DNA of 64,000 nt from an uncultured Eggerthella sp. (GTDB lineage Bacteria > Actinomycetota > Coriobacteriia > Coriobacteriales > Eggerthellaceae): positions 75,707-139,706 of the forward strand of contig USDX01000003.1 of assembly GCA_900553605.1 (NCBI GenBank), in the 5' to 3' direction. Each line of letters begins with the position of its first letter. Within the stretch, counting starts at the first letter, position 1. Position numbers and translations under genes: made by a program. The notes below the pieces were generated by a model that worked only from the letters and a program-made list of their open reading frames with translations, was not told where the DNA came from and did no database searches. Below, piece after piece: positions 25,938 to 35,197 of this stretch.

Positions 25938-27011
25938 TTACAGGCGCTTGCCCTTGTTCCTGCGACCTGGTTTTAGAGATTTCCATGCAACTTTAGCTGC
26001 CGACTTGGCAACGGGCGCAGCGGCATCCAGAGCAACCACGGCTGCTTTCTTCGCCTTTGGCGCCACGGCGGCAACAACCGTTTTCACCGCAGGTTTGCTG
26101 GCAACGGTTTCCGCAGCTTCAGCGGCCACGGAAGTGGTTTTTCCAACTAGCGCAGCCAAACCAGCAACATCGCCGCCGCCTTCGAAATACTCGATTGCCG
26201 CATGACCGATGGCTTGGGTGCCCACATAGCCCATGGTTCCCTTTACTGCCCAACCAAGCGCCGGAATAGCTCCCGCAAGCTGACGGGAAACCCCGCGGAA
26301 TACAAAGCCTCCAGCAATAACGCCAGCAATTTCCTTCACCCTATCGGCGCTCAAGGGATGTCCGTAGGCAGCTGCGATCTGCAATACCATCTTTGCTTGA
26401 TTTGCAGTCATGATTGGCATATCGGCGCCAGGAACGAAGACAACGACCCCAACACCAGCATTCTGCAGAGAAGTGGTGCGAATCGATTCATATGCCAAGG
26501 GGCGGCGTACGAACGGATAGGCGATAGAGAAGGCCAAGCGCTTTTCTGAATCGGCGCGAACAATCCATGTGCCGATTTCGTCTGCAAGCGTTCCGCGAAG
26601 CTCATCGCTTAGGGCTTCGCCCTCATCAAGCGAAATCAGATCTTCATCGGGAATAGCATAGCCAGCTGCAACCGCAGCACTACGAACCGCTTCTGCGTTT
26701 TCGGCAACAACCAGAACGGGCGTTCCCTGCTCGCGGAACCCAGCTGCGATCCTCCCGACATCAGGGTTCGAGCCTGCAGCGATAACCGCAATGTCACTCG
26801 CAACACGCACATCGGGTGTTTGGGTGGGGAAATAGCTCACCATAACGCGAGAATTCGCAGATTCGCTATTGAAGCCCGATCGAACGAACACTTGAAATTC
26901 CGGCGTTGCCGACTCGTCGATAAGGATATTTGCGGAAACCGAAACAGAGCACGCTTTATCGATATCGATTGCTGCCGTCAACAAAGCGGGAATATCAATT
27001 GGAAGTTTCAT
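25938..27011 (-). CDS. DUF697 protein with histone-H1-like Ala/Lys tail
   Basis: A 357 aa protein. The N-terminal ~150 residues resemble a nucleotide- or GTPase-associated alpha/beta domain (VASDIAVIAAGSNPDVGRIA, TPVLVVAEN). Residues about 165-290 match DUF697, a helical membrane-proximal domain (YPFVRRPLAYESIRTTSLQN, AGVIAGGFVFRGVSRQLAG). The last ~60 residues are an Ala/Lys/Val-rich low-complexity tail ending GRRNKGKRL, like H1-type DNA-binding tails. No Walker A is present. It is last in the mreBCD-mrdA-rodA transcript (16 bp after rodA), which suggests an envelope role. GAAAGGGGATCGC precedes the ATG. Confidence 0.65.
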   Translation of the reverse strand: MKLPIDIPALLTAAIDIDKACSVSVSANILIDESATPEFQVFVRSGFNSESANSRVMVSYFPTQTPDVRVASDIAVIAAGSNPDVGRIAAGFREQGTPVLVVAENAEAVRSAAVAAGYAIPDEDLISLDEGEALSDELRGTLADEIGTWIVRADSEKRLAFSIAYPFVRRPLAYESIRTTSLQNAGVGVVVFVPGADMPIMTANQAKMVLQIAAAYGHPLSADRVKEIAGVIAGGFVFRGVSRQLAGAIPALGWAVKGTMGYVGTQAIGHAAIEYFEGGGDVAGLAALVGKTTSVAAEAAETVASKPAVKTVVAAVAPKAKKAAVVALDAAAPVAKSAAKVAWKSLKPGRRNKGKRL

Positions 27012-27027
27012 GCGATCCCCTTTCGCG

Positions 27028-28209
27028 TTAGCGTCCGCTATGAACCCAAACAGAGTTTATCAAACCCAGCATCACGAAGTTCACAACCATAAACGATGAG
27101 CCGTAACTGATGAACGGCAACGGAATACCCGTAATAGGCATGAGACCGCAGTCCATGCCGATATTCTCAAGGATCTGAAAGAGCCACATACCAACAATGC
27201 ATATGACGATGATGGTGCCGAAAAGATCGCTGGCACCGCGCGCAACGTGTACCGAGGTGACAATCAGGCCGATATAGAATGCGAGCAAAACGAGCGCGCC
27301 CACAAAACCAAACTCTTCAGCCAAGATGCAGAAGACGAAGTCGGTTGGCGCCTCGGGCAAAAAGCCCATGGACGATTGGGTTGCTTGCATAAAGCCCTTG
27401 CCCAACAGTCCGCCGCTGCCAATAGCGATCTTCGCCTGCTGCGAATTATAGCCATCGCCCGAAGTGTCGTACGTTGAGTCGGAGAACACCATCAAACGCG
27501 ACTTTTGGTAGTCCTTCAGAAGCACATCGTGACCAGCGATTTGGTCGGCAATGGGGTCGATGATCAAGATTGCAGCACATAGAGGGATTACGGCAAGAAC
27601 CGTTCCCACCAGAAAGCGCCAATCGGCACCACCGATAATCAAGGCAAAGGCAGCAATAACCAAATACACCAAGCCTGTGCCAAAGTCGGGCTGAGTCATT
27701 ACACAAACGAAGGGCACCGCCATGGTGCCAAGCGCCTTCAGGTACTCACGCAGATCGTTAAGGCGGCCACCGTAGCGCGCCATAACCGAAGCAGCCAACA
27801 ACACCATAGTGATCTTCGCGAATTCGCCTGGCTGAACCTGAGTACCTATGTTGATCCAGGAGCGACCACCGTTAACTTCTACGCCAATGCCTGGCAAATG
27901 AGGAGAAAGGAGCAAGACGACATTGATGATCAGGAACAACGTGGTATAGCCGGAAAGGGCGTGGTAGTCCATGCGCGTGATAAGCGCAAACAAGACCATA
28001 CCCACCGCTACGCCCGAAAGCTGACGGGCAAAGCTGTAGTCGGCATCGGCAGATGTAGCCGAAAACTGAACGATAAGGCCATATCCAACCAGCAAAAGAG
28101 CAAACAGGTAGAACGAAGGATTTACATACTTGAACCTACGAGGGCGCGTAGCACGAGCCACTGCAGGATCCTGCATGCGCAAAGAGCTGATCTCGTTAAT
28201 TTGAGCCAC
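27028..28209 (-). CDS. rodA: Rod-shape SEDS peptidoglycan glycosyltransferase
   Basis: A 393 aa SEDS-family polymerase that works with PBP2 in the elongasome. About ten membrane helices are visible. Signatures include GGRSWINIG, QPDFGTGLVY with the essential Asp, and the C-terminal MPITGIPLPFISYGSS. The start is GTG at 28209 or TTG at 28212, both within reach of GGAGGTGAGC, and it overlaps the 3' end of mrdA by about 14 bp. FtsW is the alternative, but linkage to mre genes and PBP2 makes RodA the better name. Confidence 0.92.
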   Translation of the reverse strand: MAQINEISSLRMQDPAVARATRPRRFKYVNPSFYLFALLLVGYGLIVQFSATSADADYSFARQLSGVAVGMVLFALITRMDYHALSGYTTLFLIINVVLLLSPHLPGIGVEVNGGRSWINIGTQVQPGEFAKITMVLLAASVMARYGGRLNDLREYLKALGTMAVPFVCVMTQPDFGTGLVYLVIAAFALIIGGADWRFLVGTVLAVIPLCAAILIIDPIADQIAGHDVLLKDYQKSRLMVFSDSTYDTSGDGYNSQQAKIAIGSGGLLGKGFMQATQSSMGFLPEAPTDFVFCILAEEFGFVGALVLLAFYIGLIVTSVHVARGASDLFGTIIVICIVGMWLFQILENIGMDCGLMPITGIPLPFISYGSSFMVVNFVMLGLINSVWVHSGR

Positions 28210-30286
28210 CAACGCTCACCTCCGTTGCTGCAATTGTGCTCATATCTTCTTCCAAAGTACCCGCTGCAGACTGAATTGCGGCATCCATGATTTGGCCCGC
28301 CAAAGGAGCAGCAACAGAACCGCCCGAGCCGCCTTCCTCGACGCACACGCACATTGCAAACTGCGGATTGTCGTAAGGAGCATAGCAGGAGAACCACGCC
28401 ATATCTTCCTTGCCAGCGACCTCGGCAGTACCGGTCTTTGCCGCTGCAGACCAAGAATACTTATTGAATTCGGTAGAAACGGTTTCGTTTTCCGTAGCCA
28501 CACCACGCAAAGCATCGCGCACGATTTTAAGATTTGCCTCTGTTACCTGGGGCGCCGTATCTTCTACCGTGTCATAGGAGAGCACCGTATCGCCCAGCGA
28601 ATTGCGCGCCTCCTTCAGCAGATGCGGACGTAAAAGCTTTCCCGTTGCAACCGCGCCATAAGCACGAACCACCTGAATGGGCGTAACCAGAACATAGCCC
28701 TGGCCAATAACCATGTTCGACATATCGCCAGGCAGCCATTGAGCCTCTTCGGGAACGTCTTTAAAATATTCCTTTTTCCATGCAGGCGTAGGAATACGGC
28801 CCTCCGCTTCACCGGAAAGGTCGATCTTTGTAGCAGCCGAATAGCCGAATTCCTTAACGAAATCCTGCATGGCCTCATCACCGATGGAAGCACGGGCATC
28901 GTAGAAGCTCTTTGCGATTTCGTAGAACACAACGTCGCAGGAAACAACGATGCCTTCGCGCAGGCCCAGCCATCCATGACCCGACTTCTGCCAACACTTC
29001 TGCGGGAAGCTGTCGCCAAAACCCGTCCAAGTGCCCTGACAGTCCCAGACGCGAGACGTATCCGCAAACCCATAGGTCAAACCAGCCAAGCTGGTAAATG
29101 CCTTGAAGCACGATGCCGCAGGGTATGTACCTGCGATAACGCGATTCATCAACGGATAATGGGACTCCTCGGTTTGGTAGGCGTCCCACATGTCTTGGGA
29201 AATGCCGCCAATAAAATGCTCGGGTGCATAGGTTGGATAGTTCGAAAGCGCCACGATACCGCCCGTATTCACATCCATCACAACGCATGATGCCGCAGTA
29301 CCGGTTCCATGGCGCACCGCATCCTGAAGCACACGGTCAGCCACGTGCTGAACCTTGGCGTCGATGGTCAGGTATACATCATTGCCCTTGCTCGGGGCGG
29401 TCTCTCCTACTACCTGTTGAACCACACCAGCGGCGTTTGTCACCAAAACACGCTGACCATGGTCACCGGCAAGCAGCGAATCGTAGGTTTGTTCGATACC
29501 GCTTTTGCCTACGGCATCACCAGACTGGATATCACGGCCCTCGGCGGCATTCTTCAAGTCGTCTTCGGAAGCGGTACCCGTATAACCCAAGGCATGCGCT
29601 GCCATCGCCCCATAGGGATAGGTTCGCGTGGTGCGAATCTGTGTGCTGACGCCGGGAAAGGCATCGCGATGTTCGGAAATATACGCGATGTCGCGCAGCT
29701 TCACATCGCTCGCCACCACTCGTTGGCTTTGAGCGCCCGAAGAAGAATCAAGAATACGAGAACGCACCACTTCGTAGGGAATTCCCAGAAGTGAAGAGAG
29801 GCGCAAGATCACATCAGAGTTCTTTGCAACATCCGCATCGGCAAGAACGGTTTGCACCTGGCGGTTTGCAACCATAGCAATGCCATTTGCATCGTAGATG
29901 ACGCCACGGGGAGCCGGCGTATTTACCGTAGTGTAGAGGTTAGCATCTGCCTCTTCGCTATATCTGGCAGCCTCAATGATCTGCAAACCGAAAAGCTTAG
30001 CGGTGAGCGCACCAAAAATGCCCAATGCAATGACGCCAACCGCAGTGAAGCGATTGCGCAAGCCCTCGCCCGCAGCAACACCACCGCCCATGGAGGGGCC
30101 GCTCGGCGCAGCGTTATGCGTGGTCTTTGGCGTTTCTGCGGCAATACCGACCGACGTTACCGAGCGCACTCGCATACGGTCGGCAGCCCTCGAATGAGCA
30201 GAATTGGCACGCACACGGAACACGACAGCGAGGATAACGCCCAATACAACAAGGGCGGCAAAAGTAGTGAGAATAGCGGAAAGCAC
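28196..30286 (-). CDS. mrdA: Penicillin-binding protein 2 (elongation transpeptidase)
   Basis: A 696 aa class B PBP. A single N-terminal anchor (first ~25 residues) and a second hydrophobic stretch near 85-110 precede the dimerisation domain. The transpeptidase motifs are S-x-x-K in YPAASCFKAF (nucleophile Ser, with AAS-C in place of the common PGS-T), S-x-D in VVSCDVVFY, and KTG in AAKTGTAEV. The start is GTG at 30286 with AGGGGG upstream. The operon position between mreD and rodA supports cell elongation. It cross-links peptidoglycan glycan strands outside the membrane. Confidence 0.92.
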   Translation of the reverse strand: MLSAILTTFAALVVLGVILAVVFRVRANSAHSRAADRMRVRSVTSVGIAAETPKTTHNAAPSGPSMGGGVAAGEGLRNRFTAVGVIALGIFGALTAKLFGLQIIEAARYSEEADANLYTTVNTPAPRGVIYDANGIAMVANRQVQTVLADADVAKNSDVILRLSSLLGIPYEVVRSRILDSSSGAQSQRVVASDVKLRDIAYISEHRDAFPGVSTQIRTTRTYPYGAMAAHALGYTGTASEDDLKNAAEGRDIQSGDAVGKSGIEQTYDSLLAGDHGQRVLVTNAAGVVQQVVGETAPSKGNDVYLTIDAKVQHVADRVLQDAVRHGTGTAASCVVMDVNTGGIVALSNYPTYAPEHFIGGISQDMWDAYQTEESHYPLMNRVIAGTYPAASCFKAFTSLAGLTYGFADTSRVWDCQGTWTGFGDSFPQKCWQKSGHGWLGLREGIVVSCDVVFYEIAKSFYDARASIGDEAMQDFVKEFGYSAATKIDLSGEAEGRIPTPAWKKEYFKDVPEEAQWLPGDMSNMVIGQGYVLVTPIQVVRAYGAVATGKLLRPHLLKEARNSLGDTVLSYDTVEDTAPQVTEANLKIVRDALRGVATENETVSTEFNKYSWSAAAKTGTAEVAGKEDMAWFSCYAPYDNPQFAMCVCVEEGGSGGSVAAPLAGQIMDAAIQSAAGTLEEDMSTIAATEVSVGGSN

Positions 30287-30301
30287 GTGTTCCCCCTACC
30301 C

Positions 30302-30829
30302 TTAGCGGAATCGGCCCGAAGTAGGAACCTGCCATGCTTCATTGGAAGGCTGGGCAAACGGCAAGCGGCGCATGATAACAAAGAGCAAAGCCGCAATCAA
30401 AGAGTTCAAGATTGTAGCAGGGATCACGCGCTGAGCGAAGATCTCGAAGAACGACCCTTGATAGCCAAAAATCAAGAGGGCAATAGCGAACAGCAGCTCG
30501 AACACCAAAAGTGTTGCCGCCAGGGCGATAAGAGGCATAGCCAAAGAAGTATCGTCCAGCACCTCGAACACGCGCGAAAGGCAAAACACCGCAACAAGCA
30601 AAAGCAACGGCGTAAGACCTACTGGCGTATGGGTAAGAAGGTCGGCGATAAGGCCAAGCACAAACGCATAAACATACGTGGTATCGGGTCGGCGCATGAT
30701 GGAGAGCACCAAAACGAACGAAACGATAAAACTCGGCACCGTAGAAAACACCGTAAGAATCGGTGCGAATACCACCTGGATTACTACGATAACCGCAGAA
30801 AAGATAAGAGGAAGCATCCAATCACGCAT
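30302..30829 (-). CDS. mreD: Rod-shape-determining protein MreD
   Basis: A 175 aa membrane protein with about five hydrophobic segments (starting WMLPLIFSAVIVVIQVVFAP) and the loop RRPDTTYVYAFVLGLIADLL typical of MreD. It lies 5 bp after mreC and 15 bp before mrdA. MreD connects cytoplasmic MreB filaments with MreC and the PBP2/RodA synthase. The call rests on topology, length and operon position because the sequence is poorly conserved. Confidence 0.85.
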   Translation of the reverse strand: MRDWMLPLIFSAVIVVIQVVFAPILTVFSTVPSFIVSFVLVLSIMRRPDTTYVYAFVLGLIADLLTHTPVGLTPLLLLVAVFCLSRVFEVLDDTSLAMPLIALAATLLVFELLFAIALLIFGYQGSFFEIFAQRVIPATILNSLIAALLFVIMRRLPFAQPSNEAWQVPTSGRFR

Positions 30830-30834
30830 GGGCG

Positions 30835-31884
30835 TTATTCACCATCCTCGGAAGAAGAGTTAGAAGAAGATTTCTTCTTGGAATCGGAGCTAGAAGAATC
30901 GCCCGACTTCGAAGAGTCATCGGAGCTCGAGCTGGCATTTGAATCGCTGCTTGAGCTTTTGCCCAAAAGGGCATCAGGGCCAACCGCTTGAACTATGGCG
31001 TTGGCGGCATTGGTGTCGCTAGAAGCGGCGCCATCATTGCTCATACCCAAAACGACCAGCACTTCACTGATATTGCTAAACGACGAGTTAGGCGAAATAA
31101 CAATGGTGCGGGTTGCGTCGCCCTGTCGCTGCTCGACCTTGGAGACCACGCCTACAACCAACCCACGGAAATAGCCTCCGCCAAGACCCGTGGTAATAAC
31201 CGCCTCGCCTTCTTTTACCTCAGTGCTCTCATCAACGCCCTGAAGATACAACACGCCTTCCACCGATCCAGAAAGAATGCCTTCGGCGCGAGAGCTCTGC
31301 AGCATCACAGCAACGCCGCTTTGGGCATCGTTGAGCAATCGTACTTCAGATGTATAGGTTGAGCAGGAAACCACCTGGCCAACCACTCCCGTAGATCCCA
31401 TGACAGGCAATCCTGGCTTCACGCCAGATGCAGTACCGACGTCGATGGTGATAATGCGATTGTAGGAATCGGAGGAATAGCCCGTTACGTGGGCAGCAAC
31501 CGAAGAGAATCCATACACGTCATGAATGCCGATAAGCGCTTCGAGCCGCGAGGCTTCCTGGCGATATTCTTCAAGCTCGACCACCATCTGGGAAAGCTGC
31601 GCGTTGCTTTCCTTCAGCTGGCTCATGGTTTGGCCATCGGCCGTAAGGTCTTCCAACGAAGCTGAAGCAGAGGCGGCAAGCGAGCCAGCGGCCGTCCCTG
31701 CAGAGGACAGGGGCGAAGAAACCGCCGACGTAGTATTTTGCAGAGAATGCAGAGCGCCTTCGTCTCCCTCACGGGAATAGACGACGACAAGGACGAGAGA
31801 GACCACCAACAAGATGATCAGCAACCCCGTCCCTCCAAGTTGGCCGCCGAATGGGATCTTTTTTTCGTTCAAATTCAGGGCCAT
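30835..31884 (-). CDS. mreC: Rod-shape-determining protein MreC with Ser/Asp/Lys tail
   Basis: A 349 aa protein with one N-terminal membrane helix (GTGLLIILLVVSLVLVVVYS), a coiled coil at about residues 75-115, and the beta-barrel MreC domain (VTGYSSDSYNRIITIDVGTA, PVMGSTGVVGQV, ITTGLGGGYFRGLVVG). After about residue 300 it ends in ~45 residues of almost only Ser, Asp, Lys and Asn. The tail is beyond the usual MreC end and would lie outside the membrane. It activates PBP2 in other bacteria. Confidence 0.9.
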   Translation of the reverse strand: MALNLNEKKIPFGGQLGGTGLLIILLVVSLVLVVVYSREGDEGALHSLQNTTSAVSSPLSSAGTAAGSLAASASASLEDLTADGQTMSQLKESNAQLSQMVVELEEYRQEASRLEALIGIHDVYGFSSVAAHVTGYSSDSYNRIITIDVGTASGVKPGLPVMGSTGVVGQVVSCSTYTSEVRLLNDAQSGVAVMLQSSRAEGILSGSVEGVLYLQGVDESTEVKEGEAVITTGLGGGYFRGLVVGVVSKVEQRQGDATRTIVISPNSSFSNISEVLVVLGMSNDGAASSDTNAANAIVQAVGPDALLGKSSSSDSNASSSSDDSSKSGDSSSSDSKKKSSSNSSSEDGE

Positions 31885-31900
31885 ATCGTAAAAGGATCTC

Positions 31901-32956
31901 CTATTTCGATCTCATAAGAATCTGCTTGAGTGCCGTAGGGGTTTCAAGAACCTTCAAGCAACCCGAAACAACATTGGTGAGCGCCGTTTCACTGGTCCAA
32001 ACCGGAATCTCAAGCTGCTGCGAAAGATAGCGATCCAGACCGGCGAGCAAACCGCCGCCACCCGTAAGCAGAATACCGTTGGAAATGATGTCGGAGGCCA
32101 AGTCAGGGTTGGTCTTCTTGAACGTTTCCTTGATATGCACAACCATTTCGTCGATAGGAGCCTGCAGCGCATCACGCACATCTTCCGACTGAATGGTAAC
32201 TTCCTTGGGCTGCTCGGTAAGCACGTCCTGACCAGAGATGATCATGTCGCGTTCACGACCGTCTTCAAAGGGCAGAATGGATCCAATCTTAATCTTGATA
32301 ACCTCTGCTGTGCGTTCACCGATCTTGATTCCAAGAAGATCACGCAAATGAACCGCAATAGCTTCATCAAGACGATTGCCGGCAAGACGCAGAGAAGAAG
32401 AGGTTACGATACCGCCCAAAGAAATGACGGCAACTTCGGTGGTGCCACCGCCGATGTCAACAACCATCGAACCAGTAGGCTCGGTTACGGGCAGATCGGC
32501 ACCCATGGCAGCAGCCATAGGCTCTTCGATGAGGTACGCCTGGCGAGCGCCTGCCTGAATGGTAGCCTCGAAAACAGCGCGCTTCTCTACAGAAGTGGCA
32601 CCGCAAGGAATGCATACCACGATACGCGGCTTTGGCTGCCAAGGGTAACGACGCGGAGCTGCTTTGTTGATGAATGCGGAGATCATAGCCTCCGTCACGT
32701 CATAGTCTGCGATAACGCCATCGTGCAGAGGATGCTCTGCAGAAAAGGTGTCTGGCGTATGGTTGATCATGTTCTTTGCTTCATGACCAACGGCAAGAAC
32801 GCGGTGGGTGCTGCGCTCGATGGCAACAACAGAAGGCTCGTTGATAACGATGCCCTGCCCCGTGATGGCTACGAGAGTATTGGCGGTGCCAAGGTCGATA
32901 GCCATGTCGTACGAAGACGACGAGGTGGCGTTCTGTATGAAATCAAGGAAAGACAT
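31901..32956 (-). CDS. mreB: Actin-like rod-shape protein MreB
   Basis: A 351 aa actin-fold ATPase that guides lateral wall synthesis. Phosphate-1 loop DLGTANTLV, connect/phosphate-2 VVDIGGGTTEVAVISLGG, and adenosine motif LLTGGGGLLAGLD are all intact. The N-terminal MSFLDFIQNATSSSS is slightly amphipathic and could bind membrane. It is the first gene of the six-gene cell-shape operon; AAGGACGATTA precedes the ATG. The strong MreB set implies a rod or short-rod cell. Confidence 0.95.
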   Translation of the reverse strand: MSFLDFIQNATSSSSYDMAIDLGTANTLVAITGQGIVINEPSVVAIERSTHRVLAVGHEAKNMINHTPDTFSAEHPLHDGVIADYDVTEAMISAFINKAAPRRYPWQPKPRIVVCIPCGATSVEKRAVFEATIQAGARQAYLIEEPMAAAMGADLPVTEPTGSMVVDIGGGTTEVAVISLGGIVTSSSLRLAGNRLDEAIAVHLRDLLGIKIGERTAEVIKIKIGSILPFEDGRERDMIISGQDVLTEQPKEVTIQSEDVRDALQAPIDEMVVHIKETFKKTNPDLASDIISNGILLTGGGGLLAGLDRYLSQQLEIPVWTSETALTNVVSGCLKVLETPTALKQILMRSK

Positions 32957-33270
32957 TAATCGTCCTTAAACAGTATTGTGCAATCGTAAGAACAGATTCT
33001 ATCACACAGCATAAATACACGTGCAGAAACCGTGAAGGAGGGAAAACAGGGACAGGTACCAGATTCCCACTTCAAGTGGGAATCTGGTACCTGTCCCTGT
33101 TTTCCCAATAGGCGAGCCCCTGATGAGCGCAGATGCCGAAAACAGCCATCAAGCACACCTTCGTGCGTCAAGGAAGTTCGGACCGCCAGCTGCACCATCA
33201 AGGGCTCGTGTAGCGTAATTGCGCCTAAAACAAATGTTGCGCCGTTCCATGAACGACGCAACAAAAAAGC
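32957..33270. other. Intergenic region mreB / ndk
   Basis: 314 bp with the mreB upstream region and the ndk downstream region. Its main content is the 67 bp palindrome at 33040-33106. Just after ndk on the minus strand a hairpin GTTGCG..CGCAAC (about 33236-33262) precedes TTTGTTTT and could terminate ndk weakly. No gene is visible. Confidence 0.5.
33040..33106. repeat. 67 bp perfect palindrome, element A
   Basis: Two perfectly complementary 33-nt arms (33040-33072 and 33074-33106) flank a single C. Each arm begins GGGAAAACAGGGACAGGTACC and ends in CCCACTT. It is related to the element at 55435-55502 by size and by the shared GGGACAGGT core. GGGACAGGT-type palindromes are reminiscent of REP/BIME elements moved by RAYT (Y1) transposases. 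Confidence 0.9.
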
Positions 33271-33672
33271 TTAGAAGAAGATGGAGATCTCGCGCTCAGC
33301 AGAAGCAACGGAGTCGGAGCCATGGATTACGTTTTCGTCCATGATCAGGCCGAAGTCGCCACGGATGGTGCCAGGAGCTGCCTCTGCAGGATTGGTAGCG
33401 CCCATGAGGGAGCGGCACTTGGCAACAGCGCCTTCGCCAGAAACAACCATCTTAACAACAGGGCCAGAGGTGATGTAGGAGATCAGGCCATCATAGAAAG
33501 GCTTGCCCTCGTGCTCCTGGTAGTTAGCAGCAGCCTGCTCGGGGGTAACCATACCCATTTCCATGCGCTCGATCTTCAGACCAGCACGCTCAAAACGGTT
33601 TACGATTTCGCCGATGTGACCGTTGCGAACACCGTCGGGCTTGATCATGCTGTAGGTCTTTTCAATTGCCAT
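33271..33672 (-). CDS. ndk: Nucleoside-diphosphate kinase
   Basis: A 133 aa enzyme that moves the gamma phosphate from NTPs to NDPs. The active-site His lies in NVIHGSDSVASAEREI (about residue 115). The N-terminus EKTYSMIKPDGVRNGHIGEI is diagnostic. I chose ATG at 33672 with GAAAGGAACC upstream, 15 bp inside the longest frame. It stands alone between the TPR gene and the palindrome region. Confidence 0.96.
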   Translation of the reverse strand: MAIEKTYSMIKPDGVRNGHIGEIVNRFERAGLKIERMEMGMVTPEQAAANYQEHEGKPFYDGLISYITSGPVVKMVVSGEGAVAKCRSLMGATNPAEAAPGTIRGDFGLIMDENVIHGSDSVASAEREISIFF

Positions 33673-33745
33673 GTTGGTTCCTTTCAAATGAACGTTTCGT
33701 TCTTACTGACGATATGAAACGAGGCGAACCCCGGATCGAATAGGG

Positions 33746-35104
33746 TTAAGACTGGCTGGTGAAGGAAAGCGATACGCTAGAAACCTTCCAGCCCAAGCCA
33801 TCGCGTACCATGGAAATCTGGTACGGCACTTCGCCACCCTGCGAAGTGGTTGCAGTTGCGTATACCTCGGCAGTGCCAAGATTGTTGGTGGTGCCGTTGA
33901 TGGTGACCTGACCACTCTGGGTAACCGTATCGGCAATACGGGCTTTTTTGCCTTCATCAACGCTAGCGGCATACACATCAGCATTTTGAGGATCGGCAAA
34001 CAGTGCATTTACCTGATCCTGCTGGGAAGGCACGCCGTAACCCTGCGTGTAAGCGAAAGCACCGCCGCCCGCAACGATGATGATGAGGATAAGGATGATG
34101 AGGAATGCCTTCAGGCCGCGATGACGGCGCTTCTTCTTAAGAGGCTGGCCCCAATCCTGAAAATCCTGCTCAGCTTCCTGGAAATACTGGCTACCCGCCT
34201 GCTCTGCTGCGGCGATTTCTCGCATAATGCTGGTTTCGGACAGCTGCATGGTACCCATTTCGGAGGGGTCGAGACGAGACGATTCGATGGGAACGCCATC
34301 GCCCTGAACATCCAAACCGGAAAGATCGTTATGAGTGTTGGTGGAAGCTACTTCTTCCGGCGTAACGGCTTCAACTTCCCCCGTGTTACCAGCAGCAACG
34401 GCGGCAACGGCGCGCTGATAGTCAACATTTGCAGCATCGTTGAACACATAGGTTTTATCGGCCAAAGCGGACTCGAATGCGCGAACCGCCTTTTCCATCT
34501 TGCCATCAGCAACATAGGCTTGGCCCATGTTGGCGAAGATCTTGTTGCGGGTTTCGGGCTTCATGTCGAACTGAAGGGCGCTTTCGTAGGATGCGATAGC
34601 GTCCATCGGACGATCAAGAGCCATGAAGCAGACGCCCAGGTTCAGCAATGCCTTCGTGGGATCAGGGTTCGATTCGTCCAAAGCTGCCGAACGGAAAGCA
34701 GCGCCCGCCTCGGCAGATTTACCCAGCTTGAGCAAGGAGTTGCCTAAAGCTACATATGCTTTGTAGGGAGTAGCGTAACGGGAATCTTCCGTAACCGCCT
34801 TGAAGTTGGTAATAGCGTCTTCGAAATCGCCCTGAGAAGCATATACCATGCCCAAGTTGTAGCTTACCGAGCCAGAGGCATCGTAAGAGGTATCCACCAA
34901 AGCCTGGGAATACGCATGGATTGCCTCGTTCGGGTCTTTGAGCTTCACCAGGCAGTTGCCGATCTGGTGATACAGCAAGCCAACTTCGCCGGGGGCCTTT
35001 TCGACAGAGGTGTCTTCAAGGCATTCGGTGAACTTGGCAAGCGCTACGTCAAATTGCTTCGAAACGTACGCGCTGCGCGCTTGCTGAAAAGTCTCATTGT
35101 TCAT
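33746..35104 (-). CDS. TPR-repeat protein with single membrane anchor
   Basis: A 452 aa protein. Residues about 1-215 hold six or so tetratricopeptide repeats (for example ALAKFTECLED, GLLYHQIGNCLVKLKDPNEA, AYVALGNSLLKLGKSAEAG). A poorly ordered acidic linker (about 220-320) follows, then a basic stop and one membrane helix (FLIILILIIIVAGGGAFAY, about 338-356). A small extracytoplasmic beta domain of about 95 residues ends the protein. TPRs would be cytoplasmic scaffolds. The partner is unknown. The gene lies 93 bp after the cyclophilin gene on the same strand. Confidence 0.75.
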   Translation of the reverse strand: MNNETFQQARSAYVSKQFDVALAKFTECLEDTSVEKAPGEVGLLYHQIGNCLVKLKDPNEAIHAYSQALVDTSYDASGSVSYNLGMVYASQGDFEDAITNFKAVTEDSRYATPYKAYVALGNSLLKLGKSAEAGAAFRSAALDESNPDPTKALLNLGVCFMALDRPMDAIASYESALQFDMKPETRNKIFANMGQAYVADGKMEKAVRAFESALADKTYVFNDAANVDYQRAVAAVAAGNTGEVEAVTPEEVASTNTHNDLSGLDVQGDGVPIESSRLDPSEMGTMQLSETSIMREIAAAEQAGSQYFQEAEQDFQDWGQPLKKKRRHRGLKAFLIILILIIIVAGGGAFAYTQGYGVPSQQDQVNALFADPQNADVYAASVDEGKKARIADTVTQSGQVTINGTTNNLGTAEVYATATTSQGGEVPYQISMVRDGLGWKVSSVSLSFTSQS

Positions 35105-35197
35105 GTATCGTCGGTTCCTCTCTTGCGTTTCTTGAACTGGCCCCTAAGGACGCAGAAGAATCAGCCCGAAGCATACCAGCCTGGGCAGTACGCGCTG

